This document shows positions 9,024 through 18,314 of a DNA stretch of 64,000 nt, in pieces. Origin of the DNA: Acinetobacter pittii (GTDB lineage: Bacteria > Pseudomonadota > Gammaproteobacteria > Pseudomonadales > Moraxellaceae); the NCBI RefSeq assembly GCF_034067285.1, contig NZ_CP139286.1, forward strand, positions 1,674,001-1,738,000, in the 5' to 3' direction. The translations under genes were made by a program, and so were the position numbers. The notes beneath the pieces are model-generated. The model worked only from the letters and a program-made list of their open reading frames with translations, was not told the DNA's origin and searched no databases. Position 1 is the stretch's first letter. Each line of letters begins with the position of its first letter.

Positions 9024-9965
9024 TTAGCAGTTCAAATTGCTCATAATCTGTAATAGTTGCATTTTGCACCATGCTATTTGATGTTCATCGGACTTTTGAC
9101 GGTCCCAATATAAATTCATTTGGTATCCATCTATATCAATAGGGAGAGGATGTACCTTAAGTTGAGGATAATCATCTTTAAAATAAGCAATTTGACGTTG
9201 AGGAATAGTGAGTAAATGATCCGTTTGGGTAATCAGTCGAATCGCGGTTTCATATTGTTGGCAGCGGAAACTTATTGTTCTTTTAATACCTTGTTTAGAC
9301 AAGAAAAAATCTTCAAATACACGACCTGTGGGACGGGAGGAAACGGTAATGTGTTTAGCCTCTAAATAGATTTCTTTTGTTAGTTCCGCTGACGATAATA
9401 AAGGGTGCTGGTTACGGCTTATGACTACAAATTGATCTTTAGAAAAGCATTCGTAATTAATGCTTTCTTCGACAGAATGTTCAACATCAATCGCAAAATC
9501 GATTTTTCCTGTTGAAAGTTCATGTCTTAAATTCTTACGGTCAATACGTACACTGTTTAGCTGCAAATTAGGGTTAAATTGGGTTAAGTGTTGAATTATA
9601 TAAGGTAAATAAATCCATTCATATTCATCATTCATAGCAATGGTGAGATGAGTCAAATCACGTGCGGGCTGAAAGTCATGTGTGCTTTGAATTGCTTGCT
9701 GCATAAGTTGCAATGACTGTTCAATTGTAGGCCACAACCGTTTAGCTAACGGTGAGGGAACAACGCCATGTCCATCTCGAACAAATAGTGGGTCATTAAA
9801 GTGATCGCGTAAACGGGCCAAAGCATGACTAACAGCAGGTTGGCTAAGAAAAAGTTGTTCACTCGCCCGTGTTAGATTTTTTTCTTTATAAATTGCAACA
9901 AATACACGAAATAAATTGAGATCAATACGAGCAAGAGAGGCAATATTATTATTCATTTCATTCAT
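9024..9965 (-). CDS. LysR-family transcriptional regulator
   Basis: 313 residues with a typical N-terminal winged helix-turn-helix (LFRVFVAIYKEKNLTRASEQ, SQPAVSHALARLRDHF) and an effector domain of the NodD/Nac-like group. It is transcribed away from the SDR/acyl-CoA operon that starts at 10145, with 179 bases between, the classic divergent LysR arrangement. It most likely controls that operon with a pathway intermediate as inducer. The inducer is unknown. An in-frame ATG three codons in is an equally good start. Confidence 0.88.
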   Translation of the reverse strand: MNEMNNNIASLARIDLNLFRVFVAIYKEKNLTRASEQLFLSQPAVSHALARLRDHFNDPLFVRDGHGVVPSPLAKRLWPTIEQSLQLMQQAIQSTHDFQPARDLTHLTIAMNDEYEWIYLPYIIQHLTQFNPNLQLNSVRIDRKNLRHELSTGKIDFAIDVEHSVEESINYECFSKDQFVVISRNQHPLLSSAELTKEIYLEAKHITVSSRPTGRVFEDFFLSKQGIKRTISFRCQQYETAIRLITQTDHLLTIPQRQIAYFKDDYPQLKVHPLPIDIDGYQMNLYWDRQKSDEHQIAWCKMQLLQIMSNLNC

Positions 9966-10144
9966 AGTTTGTTATTCAAACAATTCATTTTATTCATTGT
10001 AACAAGTTAGCTATGGTCAGGAAATAGCATAAAAAATAGAGCGATTAAAACCGTGAATTTTGAACGTAGCGCTTGTGGCAAATAATATTTAGAAAGCGTT
10101 ACTTACAACTAATTTTATTAAACCTAGGAACATAAGGAAATGAT

Positions 10145-10909
10145 ATGGCAACACATTTATTTGATTTGACTGGAAAAATAGCCTTAGTTACAGGTGCAAG
10201 TCGTGGCATTGGTGAGGAAATTGCCAAACTATTAGCTGAACAAGGTGCACATGTAATTGTCTCTAGTCGGAAAGTTGAAGATTGCCAACGTGTTGCTAAT
10301 GAAATTATTGCAGCAAATGGAAAGGCAGAGGCTTTTGCTTGCCATGTGGGTAAACTAGAAGATATTACAGAAATTTTTGAATATATCCGTAAAGAACATG
10401 GGCGTTTAGATATTTTAGTCAACAATGCGGCTGCCAATCCCTATTTTGGGCACATTCTTGATACGGATATTGCTGCATATAACAAAACGGTTGAAGTCAA
10501 TATTCGTGGATATTTCTTTATGTCTATTGAAGCGGGCAAATTAATGAAAGAACAGGGCAAAGGTGCAATTGTTAATACGGCATCTGTAAATGCTCTACAG
10601 CCAGGAGACAAACAAGGAATATATTCTATTACCAAAGCTGCTGTGGTTAATATGACCAAAGCATTTGCAAAGGAATGTGGACCGTTGGGTATTCGAGTGA
10701 ATGCTTTATTGCCGGGTCTTACCAAGACCAAATTTGCTTCGGCACTATTTGAAAATGAAGATATTTATACAAGTTGGATGAGTTCAATTCCATTACGCCG
10801 TCACGCAGAACCACGTGAAATGGCTGGAACTGTACTTTATTTAGTGTCAGATGCTGCGAGCTATACGAATGGTGAATGTATTGTGGTTGATGGCGGTTTA
10901 ACGATTTAG
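10145..10909 (+). CDS. Short-chain dehydrogenase/reductase, first of three
   Basis: 254 residues, classical SDR. The cofactor motif TGASRGIG lies at 17-24, NNAA at 93-96, and the catalytic pair Y160/K164 (YSITK). The C-terminal VDGG motif is present. Relatives include glucose-1-dehydrogenase-like and 3-oxoacyl reductases, so a 3-hydroxyacyl or alcohol substrate is likely. It opens an operon whose members fit beta-oxidation of an acyl-CoA: hydratase and acyl-CoA dehydrogenase follow. The ribosome site AAGGAAATGAT overlaps the approach to the ATG. Substrate not determinable here. Confidence 0.85.
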   Translation: MATHLFDLTGKIALVTGASRGIGEEIAKLLAEQGAHVIVSSRKVEDCQRVANEIIAANGKAEAFACHVGKLEDITEIFEYIRKEHGRLDILVNNAAANPYFGHILDTDIAAYNKTVEVNIRGYFFMSIEAGKLMKEQGKGAIVNTASVNALQPGDKQGIYSITKAAVVNMTKAFAKECGPLGIRVNALLPGLTKTKFASALFENEDIYTSWMSSIPLRRHAEPREMAGTVLYLVSDAASYTNGECIVVDGGLTI

Positions 10910-10921
10910 GGAAGAATAGCA

Positions 10922-11677
10922 ATGTACAAACATTATTCAGGTCAAGTGGTCTTAATCACAGGTGCGGCGAGTGGATTTGGAGCATTGCTGGCAGAGCAAC
11001 TGGCAAAGTATGGCGCAAAATTAGTGTTGGGTGACTTGAATATTGAAGGGTTAAATACTGTAGTTGAACCGCTACGCCAAGCAGGAGTGGAGGTGGTTGC
11101 GCAAGTGTGTGATGTCAGCTGTGAAGCAGATGTACAGGCTTTGGTGCAAAGTGCAGTTACTCAGTTTGGTAGAATCGATGTCGGGATCAATAATGCAGGT
11201 ATGAGTCCGCCTATGAAAAGCTTTATTGATACCGATGAAGCAGATCTGGATTTGAGTTTTGCCGTCAATGCCAAAGGTGTGTTCTTTGGAATGAAGCATC
11301 AAATTCGTCAGATGTTGCAACAAGATGGTGGCATTATTCTCAATGTTGCTTCTGTTGCAGGTTTAGGCGCGGCTCCCAAATTGGCTGCCTATGCTGCGGC
11401 AAAGCATGCTGTGGTGGGATTAACCAAAACAGCAGCGATTGAATATGCAAATAAAGGCATTCGAGTTAATGCAATTTGTCCATTTTATACAACCACCCCG
11501 ATGGTGGTCGACAGTGAACTCAAAGAGAAACAAGACTTTTTAGCGCAGGCTTCGCCAATGAAGCGTCTTGGCCATCCAAGCGAAGTGGTGGCAATGATGC
11601 TGATGATGTGTGCCAAAGAAAACTCATATCTCACAGGTCAAGCTATTGCAATTGATGGCGGCGTGACAGCTTATTAA
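10922..11677 (+). CDS. Short-chain dehydrogenase/reductase, second of three
   Basis: 251 residues. TGAASGFG occupies residues 13-20, replacing the common GIG with GFG, and the catalytic pair is Y157/K161 (YAAAK). An Asp at the end of the second strand (GDLN) suggests preference for NAD over NADP. It begins 12 bases after the previous stop and so belongs to the same transcript. In the pathway it could act as a 3-hydroxyacyl-CoA or ring alcohol dehydrogenase. Confidence 0.85.
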   Translation: MYKHYSGQVVLITGAASGFGALLAEQLAKYGAKLVLGDLNIEGLNTVVEPLRQAGVEVVAQVCDVSCEADVQALVQSAVTQFGRIDVGINNAGMSPPMKSFIDTDEADLDLSFAVNAKGVFFGMKHQIRQMLQQDGGIILNVASVAGLGAAPKLAAYAAAKHAVVGLTKTAAIEYANKGIRVNAICPFYTTTPMVVDSELKEKQDFLAQASPMKRLGHPSEVVAMMLMMCAKENSYLTGQAIAIDGGVTAY

Positions 11678-11721
11678 AACATTTATTAAATACATCTTAT
11701 TCATTTATTTAGGAAAAAATC

Positions 11722-12633
11722 ATGACAATTAATTTAAACAATCGAGTGGCTATTGTTACAGGTGCAGGCGCTGGTCTAGGGCGGGAACATGCGCTGTTAC
11801 TCGCTCGTTTGGGTGCAAAAGTGGTCGTGAATGATCTGGGTAGTGATGTAAACGGTAAAGGCGGCTCAACCATGGCAGCCCAAAAAGTTGTAGACGAAAT
11901 TATTGCAGCCGGTGGTGAAGCAATTGCAAACGGTGCTTCAGTTACGGATATTGAGCAAGTTCAACAGATGGTAGAGCAAACCATTGCCCGCTGGGGACGG
12001 GTGGATATTTTGGTCAATAATGCAGGCATTCTCCGTGATAAAACCTTTAGCAAAATGTCCTTAGACGACTTCCGTACCGTGATTGATGTCCATTTAATGG
12101 GGGCAGTCAATTGTACAAAAGCGGTATGGGATATCATGCGCGAACAAAAATATGGTCGTATTGTTATGACGACTTCATCTTCTGGGTTATATGGCAATTT
12201 TGGACAATCGAACTATAGTGCTGCAAAAATGGCATTGGTTGGACTCATGCAGACACTGGCTTTAGAGGGTGAAAAATCTAATGTTCGGGTGAATTGTTTA
12301 GCGCCAACAGCTGCCACTCGTATGCTTGAAGGATTATTGCCCGAAGAAGCCCTTAAAGCGCTTGCTCCAAGTGCGGTCAGTCCTGCAATCGCGACTTTGG
12401 TTAGCGAAGATGCACCTACACGTATGATTCTTTGTGCTGGCGCAGGTAGTTTTGAAGCTGCCCACATTACTCTTACGCAAGGAATTTATTTAGGTACGGA
12501 TGAACAAGTTCCGCATGTTTTAGCACAACGTTTAACTGATGTTTCAGACCGAACAGATGAGTTTGTGCCTGTCAGAGGAGGCGCTCAGGGTGAGCTTGAG
12601 CTGAAAAAAGCTTCATTAATGGCAGGAGAATAA
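11722..12633 (+). CDS. SDR of the multifunctional-enzyme-2 type, 3-hydroxyacyl-CoA dehydrogenase-like
   Basis: 303 residues, longer than a plain SDR. The start NRVAIVTGAGAGLGREHA and the segment VVVNDLGSDVNGKGGS are typical of the dehydrogenase domain of peroxisomal multifunctional enzyme 2, and the catalytic pair is Y165/K169. In MFE-2 this domain acts on (3R)-hydroxyacyl-CoA made by a MaoC-type hydratase; here such a hydratase is the very next gene, two bases away. The pair therefore looks like a split MFE-2 that carries out hydration and oxidation in an (R)-specific beta-oxidation turn. Confidence 0.82.
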   Translation: MTINLNNRVAIVTGAGAGLGREHALLLARLGAKVVVNDLGSDVNGKGGSTMAAQKVVDEIIAAGGEAIANGASVTDIEQVQQMVEQTIARWGRVDILVNNAGILRDKTFSKMSLDDFRTVIDVHLMGAVNCTKAVWDIMREQKYGRIVMTTSSSGLYGNFGQSNYSAAKMALVGLMQTLALEGEKSNVRVNCLAPTAATRMLEGLLPEEALKALAPSAVSPAIATLVSEDAPTRMILCAGAGSFEAAHITLTQGIYLGTDEQVPHVLAQRLTDVSDRTDEFVPVRGGAQGELELKKASLMAGE

Positions 12634-12635
12634 TT

Positions 12636-13097
12636 TTGACAAAAAATACATTAAGCATCGACCAACTGGTTGAATTGCAAGGCCAAGCATTAGGTAGCTC
12701 GCAATGGATGACCATTGATCAAAGCATGATTAATACCTTTGCGGATGTCACACAAGATCATCAATTTATTCATGTGGATGAAGAAGCAGCTCGTCAGACA
12801 CCTTTTGGTGGCACGATTGCCCATGGTTTTTTAACACTCTCTTTACTTTCAGCGATGGCCGCTCAGGTCTTGCCGACTGTACAGGGGCAGAAATCTGGGG
12901 TGAATTATGGGATCAATAATTTGCGTTTTATTAGTCCTGTGCATAGTGGTAAGAGAGTGCGTGGACATTTTCACTTAAAAAATGTTTCCCAAAAAAATAA
13001 GGGAAGTTATCAATTGATCATGGAAGTCACGATTGAAATCGAAGACGAAGCAAAACCAGCACTCGTGACAGAGTGGCTTACACTTGTAAATGTATAG
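12636..13097 (+). CDS. MaoC-family (R)-specific enoyl-CoA hydratase
   Basis: 153 residues, a single hot-dog domain. The hydratase-2 motif is visible: D41 and H46 in DHQFIHVD, then PFGGTIAHGF. The start is a TTG, supported by GGAG about eight bases ahead and by the domain beginning directly after it. Family enzymes hydrate trans-2-enoyl-CoA to (3R)-hydroxyacyl-CoA, which fits the MFE-2-type dehydrogenase encoded just upstream. The unusual start codon may lower its translation relative to its neighbours. Confidence 0.82.
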   Translation: MTKNTLSIDQLVELQGQALGSSQWMTIDQSMINTFADVTQDHQFIHVDEEAARQTPFGGTIAHGFLTLSLLSAMAAQVLPTVQGQKSGVNYGINNLRFISPVHSGKRVRGHFHLKNVSQKNKGSYQLIMEVTIEIEDEAKPALVTEWLTLVNV

Positions 13098-13106
13098 GAA
13101 TAACCC

Positions 13107-14930
13107 ATGAGCAATGAATTAATTCTCTCTCGTCGTGATGTAGATTTTTTGCTATTCGATTGGCTAAAAGTCGAAGAACTCAGCCAACGCAATTCTTTTG
13201 CAGGACAGGACCGTTTTGAATATACGTCTGTTTTAAACGTTTACGAGGCCCTAGCAACCGATTTATTTGCTCCACATAATAAAAAAAATGACAGTAACGA
13301 ACCTGTTTTTGATGGTGAACGTGTCACTGTTAATCCTGAAGTCGGGGTTGCACTTAAGGCATTTGCTGAGGCGGGTTTGATGAGTGCAGCGTTTCCGTCA
13401 GATTGGAATGGCATGAGCTTACCTAATACCATTGAGCGGGCTGGTATGGCCTATCTACTCGGTGCCAATTCAGGGACAGCAGGCTATGCTTTTTTAACCA
13501 TTGGTAATGCAAATTTATTGATGGCGCATGGTGAGCCTGAAAAAGTTAGACCCTATGTCAATGCCATGATAGAAGGAAAATGCTTCGGAACGATGTGTTT
13601 GTCTGAACCACAAGCTGGTTCAAGTCTTGCTGATATTCGGACACGTGCTATTAAAACAGAAGATGGTCGTTATCGTTTGTTCGGCAACAAAATGTGGATT
13701 TCAGGCGGTGAGCACGATATCTCTGACAATATTGTTCATTTGGTTTTGGCAAAAATTCCAGATGAAAATGGACAATTACCAGCAGGTGTGCAAGGCATTT
13801 CTCTGTTTACCGTACCGCGCAAATTACTCGATGAAAATGGACAGCCAAGTGAACGTAATGATGTGGTATTAGCTGGAATTAACCACAAGATGGGTTATCG
13901 GGGAACGGTCAACTGTGTGCTGAATTTTGGTGAAGGTCGTTACACACCTGAAGGAGAAGCTGGCGCAATTGGTGAGTTGGTTGGCGAAGCCGGTAAAGGG
14001 CTGGCCTATATGTTCCATATGATGAATGAGGCCCGAATTTCAGTTGGTCTGGGTGCGGCCGCATTGGGGTATACAGGTTATTTGCATGCCTTAGATTATG
14101 CAAAAACTCGAGTACAAGGGCGCTCTCGTAGCGAACGTAATCCAAGTTCGCCACAGATTCCACTTATTCAACATGCCGATGTTCGCCGTATGCTCTTGGC
14201 GCAAAAAGCGTATGTCTCAGGCGCGTTGGCACTCTGTCTATATGCAGCCCGATTAACCGATGATATTCACTCGCTTGAAGATGCAGAGCAAGGCAATCAA
14301 ACCCATCAATTACTTGATTTATTAACACCAGTGGTGAAAAGCTGGTCTTCTGAATGGGGACTAGTCGCCAATGATTTAGCGATTCAAGTTCATGGCGGAT
14401 ATGGTTATACCCGTGAATATAATGTTGAACAGTTTTATCGGGACAATCGACTTAATCCAATTCATGAAGGAACATTTGGCATTCAGGCACTCGATTTATT
14501 AGGACGGAAAACTCGTCTTAATCAGGGGCTATCGATGAAGCTATTACATGAAAAAATCATTAATACGATTGAACAAGCTAAAGCAGAGCCTTCTTTAAAA
14601 GAACATGCGGATCAATTAGCTCAAAAGTGGCAACTCATCCGAAATATAACAGAGAAATTACATGCCCTAACCGATGTGGAACTCCAATTGGCAAATGCAG
14701 CTAATTATCTGGAAGCTTTTGGACATCTTGTTGTGGGATGGTTATGGCTTGACCAGGCGGTAGTCGTTCATAAGCTTCTGCCAAACTCGACAGACCTTGA
14801 TTTTCTGCACGGGAAACTTGCAGCTTGTGATTATTTCTTTGGTTGGGAAATGCCAAAAATTATGAGTTGGCTAGCTGTACTTGATCCGGTAGAGACGACA
14901 CCACTCAATATGCCGGAAGAATGGTTCTAG
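13107..14930 (+). CDS. Acyl-CoA dehydrogenase, long form
   Basis: 607 residues, in the length range of FadE-like enzymes with an extra C-terminal helical domain. The mid-domain FAD/substrate motif (CLSEPQAGSSLADIRTRA), the segment WISGGEHD and the C-terminal active-site region (QVHGGYGYTREY, then LNPIHEGTFGIQALDL) are all present; the Glu of HEGT is the likely catalytic base. It oxidises an acyl-CoA to the 2-enoyl-CoA used by the adjacent hydratase. It starts ten bases after the hydratase stop. A hairpin overlaps its stop codon. Confidence 0.9.
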   Translation: MSNELILSRRDVDFLLFDWLKVEELSQRNSFAGQDRFEYTSVLNVYEALATDLFAPHNKKNDSNEPVFDGERVTVNPEVGVALKAFAEAGLMSAAFPSDWNGMSLPNTIERAGMAYLLGANSGTAGYAFLTIGNANLLMAHGEPEKVRPYVNAMIEGKCFGTMCLSEPQAGSSLADIRTRAIKTEDGRYRLFGNKMWISGGEHDISDNIVHLVLAKIPDENGQLPAGVQGISLFTVPRKLLDENGQPSERNDVVLAGINHKMGYRGTVNCVLNFGEGRYTPEGEAGAIGELVGEAGKGLAYMFHMMNEARISVGLGAAALGYTGYLHALDYAKTRVQGRSRSERNPSSPQIPLIQHADVRRMLLAQKAYVSGALALCLYAARLTDDIHSLEDAEQGNQTHQLLDLLTPVVKSWSSEWGLVANDLAIQVHGGYGYTREYNVEQFYRDNRLNPIHEGTFGIQALDLLGRKTRLNQGLSMKLLHEKIINTIEQAKAEPSLKEHADQLAQKWQLIRNITEKLHALTDVELQLANAANYLEAFGHLVVGWLWLDQAVVVHKLLPNSTDLDFLHGKLAACDYFFGWEMPKIMSWLAVLDPVETTPLNMPEEWF

Positions 14931-14942
14931 TAAGAACCATTC
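14919..14942 (+). terminator. Hairpin spanning the acyl-CoA dehydrogenase stop codon
   Basis: Perfect nine-base arms GAATGGTTC / GAACCATTC enclose the TAG stop in a six-base loop. No T-run follows, so it may act as a partial terminator or an RNA-processing or stability element rather than a full stop. Confidence 0.4.
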
Positions 14943-15027
14943 CTTAGACAACCCATTAAATGAGCAGGAGTAGAACCTAATTTTATAGAAATTGCCTAAT
15001 AACAATCATCATGTAAAAACAAAATTC

Positions 15028-15050
15028 GGGCGTTCAGTATAAGAGCGCCC
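15028..15050 (+). promoter_or_regulatory. GC-rich hairpin in the FadL leader
   Basis: GGGCGTTC / GAGCGCCC pair with one G-T wobble and a seven-base loop, 38 bases before the porin ATG. No T-run follows. It may be a partial terminator or stabilise the 5' end of the porin message. Confidence 0.35.
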
Positions 15051-15087
15051 CAATAAGTAAAAATAAAAATCTAGGACGGATTAAAAG

Positions 15088-16461
15088 ATGAAAAAGAAAA
15101 CATTACTCATGGTCATGGCTTCATTTTGTACGAGCCCACTCTATGCAGCAGCATTTGATCGGACAGGACAATCCATTTCTGCATTTCTACAACCTGGTAA
15201 TTATTTTGAGGCAAGTTTATCTGTTTCAGACACTTCGTTAGAAGGACAAGAAGCAGGTACCAACCCCACGCGTAATAGTATTTCTGATATTGCAAACTCT
15301 GATTATCGCCCAAGTGCGGCTCTGAAATTACAGTTAGCACCTCAGTTCTCATTTGGTTTTCTTTACGATCAGCCATTTACTTCCGACTCTGAATATTATG
15401 GAAATAACAGCTTTGTTGCTAAGCCGAGTGATACGGTTTTAGTACCAGGCATAACTACTGGAACGCTTGCTCAACAGACAGGGGGACAAGTCGTAACAGG
15501 AAACACCAAATCGAATTTTGTTATGCAAAATTTTAGTCTGATTTTTGGTTACCAACCTGATAAAAACTGGAATTTTTATGCAGGTCCTGTTTATCAGACA
15601 TTTAAAAGTAACGTCAATTTAAGAGGCCAAGTTTTCAGTTTATATAATGGCTATGACTTTAATGCCAAAGAAGTTGGAGATTGGGGATGGTTGGCAGGAT
15701 TTGGTTATCAAATTCCCGAAAAAGCCATTAAAGCCTCGTTGACCTATCGTTCAGAAATTATGCATGAAGTGACTGCCAATGAAAATGCGCCACTGGTTGA
15801 TATGTTGAGTACACAACAAGGCCGTGATTTTCTTGATCAGCATTTAGCCTATATGGTTTCTATAGGACAACTCACTGAATCACGTAAAGAAGCACTTAAT
15901 CATATTATTGCAGGCTTACCTTCAGCAGGAACGTCAGGTCCAACTAAATTTAGAGCACCAGAGTCAGTAAATTTGGAGTTTCAGACTGGGCTACGCAAAG
16001 GCACTTTATTGTTTGGTAACGTGCGCTGGGTTCACTGGAATGATTTTGAGTTTAAACCGTATCGTTTTGGTGAAATTTCAGAAGTTGTTGGTGTTTTATC
16101 AACGCCAAGTCGTCCAAATGGCTTTAATTTAGTTCGTTATTATGACGATCAATGGTCTGCTAATCTTGGGATTGGACAACGTCTAAGTGATAAATGGACA
16201 GGTTCAGTTTCTGTAGGTTGGGACTCGGGAGCAGGTGAGCGCGTGTCCACAGGTGGGCCAGCTAAAGGTTATTACAGTGTTGGTCTTGGTGCGCAATATA
16301 GTCCAACTTCAAAATACTTTATTTCAGGTGGAATGAAGTACCTATGGCTAGGTAATGCCCAAGGTCAGCTTGGTGCTCAGGCAGGCAGTGAATATTATGT
16401 GGGTGAATATAAAAATAACTATTCAATCGGTTACGGTTTGAAAATTGGTTATAAATTTTAA
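15088..16461 (+). CDS. FadL/TodX-family outer-membrane transport protein
   Basis: 457 residues. A signal peptide (KKKTLLMVMASFCTSPLYA) is followed by AAFDRTGQSISAFLQPGNYFE, typical of the plug-domain start in FadL-like porins, and by alternating aromatic beta-strand segments up to a C-terminal Phe (IGYGLKIGYKF). Family members let long-chain fatty acids or hydrophobic aromatics diffuse through the outer membrane. Position between the dehydrogenase operon and an acyl-CoA ligase implies entry of the pathway substrate. The cargo could be a fatty acid, terpenoid acid or steroid-like acid. Confidence 0.88.
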   Translation: MKKKTLLMVMASFCTSPLYAAAFDRTGQSISAFLQPGNYFEASLSVSDTSLEGQEAGTNPTRNSISDIANSDYRPSAALKLQLAPQFSFGFLYDQPFTSDSEYYGNNSFVAKPSDTVLVPGITTGTLAQQTGGQVVTGNTKSNFVMQNFSLIFGYQPDKNWNFYAGPVYQTFKSNVNLRGQVFSLYNGYDFNAKEVGDWGWLAGFGYQIPEKAIKASLTYRSEIMHEVTANENAPLVDMLSTQQGRDFLDQHLAYMVSIGQLTESRKEALNHIIAGLPSAGTSGPTKFRAPESVNLEFQTGLRKGTLLFGNVRWVHWNDFEFKPYRFGEISEVVGVLSTPSRPNGFNLVRYYDDQWSANLGIGQRLSDKWTGSVSVGWDSGAGERVSTGGPAKGYYSVGLGAQYSPTSKYFISGGMKYLWLGNAQGQLGAQAGSEYYVGEYKNNYSIGYGLKIGYKF

Positions 16462-16598
16462 TTCAACTATTTGATGGATCGCTTAGCTATATAAACAGTT
16501 TATTTCTGTACGAGAGTAAGCAGATTAAGAGATTAAAGAAAATATAAAAAGTGGAGTAGGAACAGTTCCATTTCTCCCTCTCATAAAAGGACAATAAG

Positions 16599-18239
16599 AT
16601 GAAAAATCAAATTTGGTTAGATGAATATAAGCAATGGAATATAGAAAGTACGATTACATTGCCGGATGAACAAACTTCACTTCTCGATTTTTGGGACAAC
16701 AGTTTTAATAAGTTTCAGAAAAGAAATGCTTTTGTATTTGCCGATAAATTTTTTACTTATGCGGAAATCGACTTATACAGCCGAAAAATAGCAACGTTCT
16801 TGCAAGGTTTGGGTTTAGAAAAGGGTACATGTGTTGCCATAATGATGCCCAATATTATTCAATACCCAGTTATTTCGCTTGCCGTGATTCGTGCAGGGTA
16901 TATTCTGGTCAATATTAATCCACTATATACGGCGCGTGAATTAAAGCATCAATTAAACGATGCAGGCGCAAAAGTCTTGTTTATATTGGAACAGTTCGTA
17001 CCTATTTATGAGGCTGTCAAAGAACAAGTGGCGGTTGAACAGATTATCACTACAACTATGACAGAAATGTTAGATGAACCCGCTCCAAGGTTAGACACAT
17101 CAGATTCAAAATACTACGATTTTAAGCAAATCTTGTTGACAGTAAATGCCCAAGATTATATCCGCCCCAAACTTATTCTTGAGGATACTGCACTTTTGCA
17201 ATACACAGGTGGGACAACAGGTGTATCAAAAGGTGCAGAACTAACCCATAAAAATATTGTCGCCAATTTATTACAAAATAATGTGATTTTTAAAAGCTAC
17301 TTTGGTGACAGAGATGCTTTTGAAGATGAAATCGCAATCTGTGCTTTACCACTTTATCATATTTTTGGTTTTACAGTCTGTTTACTGCACAGCGCAATAA
17401 ATAAAGGTTATACCACTGTTTTAGTTCCGAACCCACGTGATTTAGATGCTCTCGTGCATTGTTTTGAAAAGTACCGTCCTACCGTTTTTCCTGCCGTAAA
17501 TACTTTATTTAATGCACTGCTTAATCATGAAGGCTTTAATAAATTGGACCATAGTCGTTTGGAGATTACTACAGGCGGCGGTATGGCAATTTTGAAATCT
17601 ACCGCCGATGGATGGGAAAAACTGACAGGGCGTATTATCCGTGAGGGATATGGCTTATCAGAAACCTCTCCTGTTGCGACATTTAACCCGCCGATTTCTA
17701 ATTGTTTTAGTGGCACGATTGGTATTCCTGTGCCAAGTACAGATATCGCTATTTTGGATGATGAAGGCAATCCATTACCGCCCGGTGAAAATGGAGAAAT
17801 TGCAATCCGCGGTCCGCAAGTCATGAAAGGTTATTGGAATTTGCCAGAAGAAACTAAAGCAGTCATGACTGATGATGGTTTCTTTAGAACAGGCGATATT
17901 GGTTTCATGAATGAAAAAGGCTATACCAAAATTATTGATCGTAAGAAAGATATGATTTTAGTTTCAGGCTTTAATGTTTTTCCAAATGAAATTGAAGAAG
18001 TTTTGGCTCAGCATCCAAAAATTTTAGAAGTCGCCGTGGTTGGTATTGCCGATGAAAAATCGGGTGAAGTACCGAAAGCTTTTATTGTTAAAAAAGACGC
18101 TTCTTTATCGGTTGAAGAAATCCAAAACTATGCAAAAGAAAACCTGACAGGATATAAACAACCCCGTCATATCCAATTTATCAATGAACTACCTAAGTCA
18201 AATGTGGGTAAAATTTTAAGAAAAGAACTAAAGGTTTAG
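16599..18239 (+). CDS. Long-chain acyl-CoA ligase (AMP-forming), FadD-like
   Basis: 546 residues. The AMP/ATP loop YTGGTTGVSKGA is at 202-213, the adenine motif GYGLSETSP near 350, RTGDIG near 430, and the C-terminal catalytic Lys region PKSNVGKILRKEL closes the protein. Enzymes of this class activate free acids to acyl-CoA, the first step needed before the dehydrogenase and hydratase upstream can act. The ribosome site AAAGGACAATAAG is well placed. Substrate length cannot be read, but FadL and the long acyl-CoA dehydrogenase suggest a hydrophobic acid. Confidence 0.9.
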   Translation: MKNQIWLDEYKQWNIESTITLPDEQTSLLDFWDNSFNKFQKRNAFVFADKFFTYAEIDLYSRKIATFLQGLGLEKGTCVAIMMPNIIQYPVISLAVIRAGYILVNINPLYTARELKHQLNDAGAKVLFILEQFVPIYEAVKEQVAVEQIITTTMTEMLDEPAPRLDTSDSKYYDFKQILLTVNAQDYIRPKLILEDTALLQYTGGTTGVSKGAELTHKNIVANLLQNNVIFKSYFGDRDAFEDEIAICALPLYHIFGFTVCLLHSAINKGYTTVLVPNPRDLDALVHCFEKYRPTVFPAVNTLFNALLNHEGFNKLDHSRLEITTGGGMAILKSTADGWEKLTGRIIREGYGLSETSPVATFNPPISNCFSGTIGIPVPSTDIAILDDEGNPLPPGENGEIAIRGPQVMKGYWNLPEETKAVMTDDGFFRTGDIGFMNEKGYTKIIDRKKDMILVSGFNVFPNEIEEVLAQHPKILEVAVVGIADEKSGEVPKAFIVKKDASLSVEEIQNYAKENLTGYKQPRHIQFINELPKSNVGKILRKELKV

Positions 18240-18314
18240 TCAGAATTTTTTAATTAAAAACATAAATATTCATGGGCTGGAATGCCTATAAATAAATGGA
18301 AAAGGAATGAGATT

